Origin: Annona cherimola
Lineage: Eukaryota > Streptophyta > Magnoliopsida > Magnoliales > Annonaceae
DNA: 64,000 nt
Assembly: GCA_030490835.1 (NCBI GenBank)
Contig: CM059974.1
Location: 255,501 to 319,500 of the forward strand
Direction of reading: 5' to 3'
The notes beneath the pieces were generated by a model that was not told the origin of the DNA, did not search any database, and saw only the letters and a list, made by a program, of their open reading frames with translations. The position numbers and the translations under genes are program-made. Shown piece by piece: positions 56,027 through 64,000 of the stretch (positions are counted from its first letter, which is position 1; each line of letters opens with the position of its first letter).

Positions 56027-58093
56027 ATATATCCTCGTCCAAAATGTTTATCCTATCTAGATAATGGACTACAAATAATTTGATAGCAATCGAATGCTTG
56101 CGTAAATCAATCTGAATTATTTTATTTCTGATAAAATTGAGAAAGCCAGTCCCAATGGCCTGGCTGTCTGCCTGGTTCAAAATTCTGACAACCTTTCCCC
56201 CCATCAACCCCATTCCGGCGGGGGCTTACTCAGAAAAATGGCAGCAGGCCTAGATATATCTGGTAATCTAAAAATCCACCATGTAAAAACAAAAACAGCA
56301 CAATGCGACTAGCAACTAGAGGGGCTCAATTGAACAATCAGCTGTCGTGCAGCTATATATAGCATCTTACAATCTTTTTCTTTAAAAAGAAAAAAAAAAA
56401 AAACTAAAAAAAGAAATATATAGAAAAGAAACAACTTGATGCATGATGACCGACGAAAGAGTAAGCATTTTGACCAACAATAGCCTTCCATTCTCATTGC
56501 CTGGTCACAAGTGGCATCTTCTCCCCAACAGGGAAAAATCACCAACGCCGAACATAGTTAGACCTATAGATCATCAGCTGTTATTTCCCCTGCAAATGGC
56601 AGTTACCAAGTCAAAAATGCAACCTAGTCATAAACATCACAGCTTGAAGCTAGATTACAGTATCTAAAGAAGGCAGATCCAGTCTTTGCACAGTCAGTCA
56701 AGAAAACTAGCATTTTGCTAACCAAATTAACAATCAAGACAAACTACAATCAGGTTCATGAAGATTTAATTTTGGGAGGATCTTCAGTGGGCCAACAAAC
56801 ATATTCAAGATGCTTCGGTAGATTGGTAATACTACTGTTCCAGGAATTCTTGATTGCTTCATTCTAACCAGTAGCACAGCAGCTCCATAAGCTGAATCAG
56901 TGAATTCCACCAGGCAGGAGAAGTTTCCAGACAGATTTGACATACAGCCCCCGTGCACCTTATACTATGAAGAGTGACTTCCTCTCTGGCAGCTGACACA
57001 CCTAGGACTAGAAACAGAAGATATCCATAGGATCATCTGTCACAGCCTCTACAACTACATGACCTTTGGAAGAGTTTCTGGAACACAACAATTCTCATTT
57101 GTTGCCTGAAAGGTCCCAAAATCAATTTTCACTAGAAGCAGGGTTGTCGCAGTGGGCATATTCATAAAAAGGAACAGTGGTATGCCAAAATCTCTGCATT
57201 AAGAACTGGCAAAATGCAGAATCTATCCATCACTAGATGCCGCTTTTACGTAGTAGCTTGAGGCAGATAAAAAGACTGTACTCGTGTTTTAAGAATGCCG
57301 TGTAAGAAATGGAGTCGAAAAATTCTCCTAATACTTGCCCATCTTGCCAGGGAGTATGTCTACTTGTGTAAGCAATGTCCATACGCAACATATATAGCTG
57401 CAGAGTTTAAATTTGTAGTTTAGTAGCTAGATAAAAAGTATGCCCAAGTGCCCACTGGCCTCTGCACCTGCCAGTAGTATAAGCTTACAGTGGCAAAAAG
57501 TTTCCAATCAAAATGATTTTTGGCATCACAGGTATGAGTTTTAGATGTAAAATTAATTGCTTTGAAATCGAAAAAGCAGCTGGTTGCACAATGCATCAGT
57601 GAAACTGGTTTCATTAGATAAATACCCCATGTATAAAACTATATATTTATAAATAAATCTGACTTGTGTTTCCTTCTGCATGGCGTTTATGAGTTTTCAA
57701 ACTACTACAGAAAAATATTTTAAAAAATTTCAGTTTAAGTAGCCAACAACATCATATTTACAAGTTTTGGAGAATGTATGTAACACGAAATTTTCAAAAC
57801 AGCAGCTAACACTCCCAAAATCATATGTTTTAGGTTAGTAACATCCACTTCCTATGCACACAGTGCCGCTAGCGTTACAGAAAATTTGATTGATAAGTAA
57901 CACAGCTTAAAGCCTCAACCCCATCCAATGGAGAGGGAAGAAGAAGACGAGAAAAGAGAAAACCAGCCCACAGAAAAAATCAAGCTGGGTTTAAATTGAT
58001 TAAGGCACTTATTCTTTGGTTATGAATTTTTCGTCTCCAGCATTATTTTCTGTAATAGACTGATGATATGAAATAGAAAAGGGGAAAAGTCTC
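56027..58093 (-). other. 3' flank of the beta-amylase gene
   Basis: Probably its 3' UTR near 58 kb, then intergenic. The minus-strand frame at 56734-56958 has no recognised domain but could be a further exon (see findings). No RNA gene seen. Confidence 0.4.
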
Positions 58094-61000
58094 CTAGGAA
58101 AACTCACCATGCATGCATTTGACAAAATGATTCAATTCCAAGGAGCCTATTTCTCTCTGCATCAAAGCAGGTGATGGCTGTCGATAGGCAAAAAATCCAA
58201 AATGGCGACGATCAGGATGGTTTCTCGGTCTTGCAGTCTCCAAGATTCTAAAATGCGCATCTCTGTCATAGCATGGAAGACCATTCTGACCAGCTACATT
58301 CAACCCATGATCCCATGCAGAATTCAGAACCTAGAAATGACGACAATGTTTAAATAATGAATACTGTGAAAGAATTGCAGTAGTTTCATCTGCAAATCTG
58401 TACGTGCCACAGAAAAGCAATAAAAAAAGAGACTGAGGCCAGTATTACTCATCACCTGCCAACTCAGGGCATCTGAATCAGCCAGTGCTTCATCATTTTC
58501 CGGAGTGGGAGACTGAAATCCTGAACAAACAAACTTAAGAACAGCAGAATGTTTCTTAAGAATCTTGAAAATTGGAGAGTAGCCATCCTGGTTTGTGGGA
58601 TTGTAGAATCCGGCTGTGAGCTCTGCTGCATGGCTGAGAGTCTTGTACCACCAATAAATGGCTGGAACCTGCAAATATGACCCATATGGAAATTCCACTT
58701 GTGAACCTTCATATATAAAGCAAAAATGATGCTTAGGATGTGTTTGGCAACAAAGGAAAAAATGAAATTTTTTTCACATTTTCCCACCTTTTTCACTCAT
58801 TTTAATATAATTTGAAATCTTAACTTTTCTATTTTTTCTTATTATTACATATATTTTCGATCTTTCTTTCACCTCTTTTTATGCAACTATCCTATCCATT
58901 TTATCCTCATTCTCTTTACTTTTAACAATTACCCTAAGCACATCACATCATTATCCTTTTCCTCATTCTTTTCCACCTTTTCTCCCATTTTTTCCTCATT
59001 GCCAAATAGACCTTAGTGTCCAAATACGAAGTGCCAATTGCTAAGTTTTCAAGACCAATTACACTTCCATTGTACTGTCAGTGGTCTGGCCTCATCCATT
59101 GATTCCATTGACACCCATAAATTTTTGCAAGACATGATGTCGTATACAGCATGTTTACTTTGGGTTATTTTAACCTTAGGCTGATTTGCCTAAAGTGCAC
59201 CACAAGAGAGAAATTGTGTTTGATGGGGCTTATAAATAGAGCATGTAAACCAGTTTTCACAAATGAGCATGAACGACCACTGAACGTGCTTATTTGCTGA
59301 TGAAAAAAAAAAATCCTTTTATTTTAATTTTTTTTATAAATCTGTCATCTATTTTGTTCAAAATCGTTTATTTAATCATTGCCAAAACTTATTTTCATTG
59401 GAAACTTATATTACGCAAAAAAAAAAATAGAATTTGTTGAGAGTGAAAATACAACTTTTTTTTTTTTTGGAAAATGTATAGGGCATATACAGAATATAAA
59501 AGTTTCCAATACATGTGACTCTGGAATCATAATAAAAGCATATGGATAAGGATGATAAATTGTTTAGATTTAGAAAAATACATTTTAGAATAATTTTTTT
59601 TTTTTAAAAAAAAGGATTGCATGGAGACTTGATGCAGCAGGCTGCATTGAATCATTGCCCTTTATTTAACAATTCTTAAAATGCTTGTTTCGATTAAATA
59701 TTTGGTAAAGTTATTGGTTTGAAATTATTCAAATAATTCAGTTTCTGTACTTAGCCTAGGATATGAGGACAATTTCTCTCTTTGGATTGCAAAAGAATTT
59801 TGGTCAGCCACATCAAGCATGCTTAACAGTTTAAAGGTTTGGCATTATAAGAGCTTACGAGAGACTATTTTAGGGCTTCTTTGTTGAGTGCTTTTGCAAC
59901 TAAATTTAGATGTCAAAATATGTGGAAACATCACAGGACCACCATGCCAAATGCATAATTCAACTTATCGTGTTTGATTTCCCATGAGCTCATAAGTCCT
60001 AATAAAAAGCCTGCCCACAAAGCCTTAAGCCACCCAATTCATCTGTACCAAAGAGCTTCTGCCTAACTTCAGCAACTTAACAACTAGCAAACAATAAGCT
60101 CCAGCTAAATCAAATAAACAAGCACATAGTACATAGGGCTGTGCTTGTACCAATTTGACATGAATTAGAGCAAGACCTTTGAATAAGTTGAACAGGAGCA
60201 CGGGATGGCTTTCCTAAGAATAACCAGGTTGCTGGTCAACTTCTTAAAACAGCAAAGTCTCCAGTAAAGCAAGTTTACATCAATAACTTGAGAAACTTAC
60301 CTTTACAACTATTTGGGTCTCTTCAAATGCAAGGGTGGCAAGTGACAGAACATTATCAGCATGTTCTACGAGAGTCTGTGAATACCAATTCAGGAAAAAC
60401 CGCCCATAATAGCTGTCATAGTCACCCCGCTCAGAGAAGAAACCTGTTTCATGTGGCCTAGAATTGTATTGACCAGCATTGTCAGGACCACGAGCCCAGA
60501 GAGTGTGGCCACGTAGCTTTGCTGCTGTTCTTAGATTCTGTTGGAGATACTTGTCATAACACTGAAGAAGATAGATACAATTTAACATAAACAATCAGCA
60601 GTGTCAGTGAATATCAGATAAAAAGAAAAGAAGATGCAAAGGAGCATACCTTGATGCATCATAAAAATAGGGATATCATCAATTTTTTTTCTGAAGCAAA
60701 CTCTAAAACAAGTAACATACAAGAATTATGCAACATCCTCATTAATATTAGCAAGTTCAGATCATTTTTGCGGTACCTTCTGAGCACAACTGAAATCTCC
60801 ACTACAAATGGCTAAGACTGAAAATTTATCTTAAGAATTTACATCTTCAACTCGAGGAAACAACCCCTTGCTTTGCAAGGCATGGTTGTGAACTAGATAC
60901 CCAAAATGGTCTGACCCTTCCCCAGAACCCATGCATAGTGGGGGGGCTTAATGCACCAGGCCTCCCCTTTCTTATCTATCAAGAACCAATTATCCAACTG

Positions 61001-62162
61001 CCTATCATGCTGAAAATCAGCCCAACAGATTTGCCAAGCTATTAAAAGCGTAAGACAACTACATTCTGCAAATCTAAATAATCATTAAGACTTGATAAAC
61101 CAGCAGCTCAGAAATTTGCATCCTGTAAATCCAATAACTGCTGCAAATAGGCAAACAGGCTCAGCAAAAACAGTAACCTAAATCTCATCTCAATGCATAA
61201 ACTGCAGGATGCACTCTAATTTGGTCTGTCATCTCTAGCCTCTAGGTCCAAAAGGAAAATCAACAAAGACCTAGAAAGCTCACTTTAGTTTTGACCAGCA
61301 CAATTCTAATTATCTAACTCTGATACAAACTGGCAAATTTAAGAGGAAGCAATGGGAAGTCGCTGAGCCATTTTATTGTCGGAAGAAAAATTAGACTCCC
61401 ATTGCAGCATTAACAATAAAAGCACACTTCTTTTACCACTGAGCAATGATTCCTGATGCAATAGCAAACAAATGTGCATTTCTTTTGCCACAAAGAATTG
61501 CTGAATTAAACTTATTATATATTTGTGATTGGGTCTGACAGTGGATACCTGAAACTCACCAATACCAGGGTATCTCCATCCCATCCTTTCGGGAAAGGAT
61601 GGGTACTTAAGCTCCCCAGAAGCACCCAATCCAATCTCAACAGCAGATATGAGGCCCTCTACAAATAAGTCATCAAACTCTGTGCGGAAGCTTCTCATAA
61701 AGTCAAAATACACCTACACATATTAGAAGACAGCCTTTAACCAATGCATGAAAAACTGTATTTTACCATTGAAGATGACTTGCATGAAACCAGCCCATAT
61801 GGGTCTTGAGTGAGTATAAAAATCAAATTGCTCAAGCCCCTAGCTGGAAGCAAAAATCATCCGAAAACATAAACCCGAATATGTGAAAAGGGAATGCCAG
61901 CAGCCCCAGCTTGCACGAACTCATAAGATAAGAATTGTATTTTACAACCTGCACGAAGCTTTAATACCTCAATGCCAGTCCTTCCATTCAGCACCCTTTC
62001 TTTATCGATGCCCCAGGAAAGGCATTCAGTGTTCCGCCTCCGCTCACGATCTGTGAAAAATATGTCTTGGTTATCCTTTCCAATCTCCAAAACCCATTTG
62101 GGAAGGGAAATTGGCATATCCCCATATCCGTTTCCTCCACATTCATGGAATGCCATAACCAC
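58094..62162 (-). CDS. BAM4: BAM4-like beta-amylase, 3' five exons
   Basis: Exons in transcript order: 62162-61968, 61713-61549, 60561-60301, 58668-58456, 58330-58094; GT-AG, all phase 0, 356 residues shown. The 5' exons lie beyond 64000. It belongs to glycoside hydrolase family 14, closest to Arabidopsis BAM4 ([42 protein letters not shown] near the end). Compared with soybean beta-amylase, the general acid Glu186 is kept (ASGEL) but Glu380 aligns with Gln (VAGQN), His300 with Tyr (AIYWWYK), Thr342 with Val (KFVC), and Asp101 of the flexible loop appears replaced (GGNGYG). This fits BAM4, a plastid protein without amylase activity needed for normal starch breakdown. Stop at 58094-58096; a donor-like GGTGAGT lies just before it. 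Confidence 0.88.
58736..59012 (-). mobile_element. Tourist-like MITE in BAM4 intron
   Basis: 277 bases; ends GGATGTGTTTGGCAAC and (complement) GGTCTATTTGGCAATGAGG; TTA at 58733-58735 and 59013-59015. The interior is the reverse of the 40856-41136 copy. Confidence 0.78.
59016..60300 (-). other. Rest of BAM4 intron
   Basis: AT-rich, with a foldback-family trace near 59560-59660; no exon or RNA recognised. Confidence 0.45.
60847..60975 (+). mobile_element. Au-type SINE, 5'-truncated
   Basis: Matches the 3' three quarters of the SINE at 5598-5769 (GAGGAAACAACCCCTTGC, CTGACCCTTCCCCAGAACCC, GGGGGGCTTAATGCACCAGG, then CCCCTTTC). The A box is missing. Lies antisense in a BAM4 intron. Confidence 0.82.
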
Positions 62163-64000
62163 CTTCAAAGTAAATTTTTAAAATGATAAGGTCTCCAAGG
62201 ACATTTTGATTACATGCTAGAATTGCTAAAACATAAACTGACAAACGAGTAGTAAGAAGAGGATCCAGCCCAACGGCCTTCCAAGTGCAATTTTCACACA
62301 AATGATTGCTAACTATAATTTCATATTTTGATGAATAGAAAAAAATGAAGTTTGACATCCAAGATTACTAATCATTTCTCCATACAGAAAACAAAGCTAG
62401 AAAATATCAACAAAAAGCAGTGGAGATCATATTTAGTAAAAGAACTAGAAAATTAGAAATCCATTCGCTTCTAGGACATAAAAAATTCAATGGAAGAAAG
62501 TTTTGAATCAAACTACGTTATCTTATAATATTGCCCAATAAAACTCAGTTACAAAAATGTATCGAAGTTGCGATTTTATCCATCACCTAGACTTTTATAA
62601 GCTCATTTATGGAAACTTTCAACACATCACGCTTCATTCAGGTTGCAAAAAAAGCCTCAAATATAGTGGAATAACCAACATACATGCTGCATTCCTGCAT
62701 TGGTTTTCAAGAATGGTCAAGGCCTAAAGTATGAACCCTGCATAAGGTCCAGATCTATCCATCCAGATTCAGGTCAAATGCATGTACTATTACATGCAAA
62801 TGCATCTTGAGACATTACAGTCCATGTGTACGAATCTTGAGCACCAACATGCATGCATGCACCACCCATTCTTTCAAAACCATCCCATTCAAATCAAACA
62901 ATATATGCACACCGTCCAATCAATTTAATCCTATTCAACAATGTACATCCTGTGATTTTCACATAACATTCTTATGTGGAACCCTATCCAACCATGTGTC
63001 TGACACGCTGCCTATTGATACTTTGTCGAGATGCATGATTTTCTGTGATAATTTCCATAAGAATTGACATCAAATCATTATTTTAAGTTGATCACTTATA
63101 AAATTTGTTGAAATATGAAGGAAAATACATGGGAAAGATGAAAATAAAAAAAGGAGAAGAGAGCTAAGCAGAAAAGGTGCAAAATGAGCAAAATGAAGAA
63201 CAATGCAGGTTGGGCCATGTTCGAGGCTCTGAACTTCACACTCTATTTGGTTACGAGAAGACAAGTTTATGATCTCCAGGGAAGTACACAGTGCTGTGTG
63301 GTCTCAGACATGCTATTTTGAAGATTCCAAGCAACTACACGGGGGCTTGTGGTTATCCACACGCCCCATGTGGTTGCGCCGAACAACTACGCAAATTTAT
63401 GCACAAATTCCTGTTTTGAAATGATATACAATGCACAAGCCTTAACTTAAGGGAGCCCATCCCCACAAATCGAAGACGTCGGAGGCTACAGAAGGGGTCC
63501 GAGTGCTATGGAGAGAATGATTTCAATTCTGGAGCAGAAATTGAGCCTAGAGAATAGAGTTTCTTCTTTCTTTAGTCTTTTATTTTTCTATTAAATCTAA
63601 GATAGATGTGAACTTGGTTTTATTTTTAAATACATTATAGTTATGAGTGGCTAGCGCCCTTACTTTAGGGTTATGATAGATCTTATGGTCGAACTATGAA
63701 TGATGTGTAATTTTCCTTAGTTTATCACATTGATATTGAATTATTTACTTAACTTATTCTTCATGCTTCTATGAGATTGGCCACCTTGTAGATGGATGTG
63801 TGAATTTTATATGATGCTAAAAAAAGATAATATGGAATTAGACCCAAGGTTAAGTAGCAAATTGTCTACGCATTATCCTAAGATTGCATTGTCTTATAGG
63901 TGTGCTAGATTTGTTAATATTAATAGAAATACTTATTAGCAATATGTAGTCATTATTAGGGAAGTGTTTAATGCTATTTGAGATCCTAAATTCTTATGGT
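62163..64000 (-). other. Upstream BAM4 intron or 5' region, no exon seen
   Basis: No sequence matching the conserved N-terminal beta-amylase exons was found on the minus strand. The short ORFs lack domains. Presumably a long intron that leaves the window. Confidence 0.45.

Noticed and set aside
63200..63500. LTR-retrotransposon remnant suggested by GC-richer CACACGCCCC and CACGGGGGC motifs
   Set aside because: No LTR pair, primer-binding site or coding domain visible in the window.

Overview
The window is nuclear DNA of a flowering plant. The evidence is AT-rich gene-poor sequence, GT-AG introns that often exceed 1 kb, plant-type LINEs, an Au-type SINE, many MITEs, and four genes whose closest known relatives are plant proteins. 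Both a long YAK1 gene and an RRM-AlkB gene without a fused methyltransferase are normal for plants. The species cannot be named from the sequence; a non-grass angiosperm (perhaps magnoliid-like) is a guess.

Layout. 1-2740: 3' part of a decayed L1-type LINE. 3088-3448: a 9-bp-TSD inverted-repeat element sitting directly before an intronless P-class PPR gene (3539-5170, +). 5.2-22 kb: no gene recognised; it holds an Au SINE, a 1.3-kb Mutator-like non-autonomous element, a reversed RTE LINE copy, Tourist-like MITEs and microsatellites. 22392-42981 (+): a YAK1-type DYRK kinase gene with 17 exons that join in frame to 947 residues; its large introns carry LINE fragments and nested MITEs. 43-48.8 kb: an uncharacterised ORF just after YAK1, then an array of inverted-repeat elements embedded in TA/GA microsatellites, one of them split by a 2.1-kb hAT element. 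48966-54448 (+): an ALKBH8 homologue (RRM plus 2OG-Fe(II) dioxygenase), 7 exons, 366 residues. 55.3-56.0 kb: two more microsatellite-associated elements. 58094-62162 (-): the five 3' exons of a BAM4-like beta-amylase whose substrate and catalytic positions are altered; its 5' exons lie beyond 64000.

The four genes do not form a pathway. They act separately in organelle RNA processing (PPR), TOR/ABA-linked kinase signalling (YAK1), wobble-uridine modification of tRNA (ALKBH8) and starch breakdown control in plastids (BAM4). What unites the window is repeated layering of small non-autonomous transposons. The most unusual is a family (about nine copies between 44.8 and 56.0 kb) whose ends are themselves small hairpins and whose copies nearly all abut TA repeats, in the manner of the rice Micron element.
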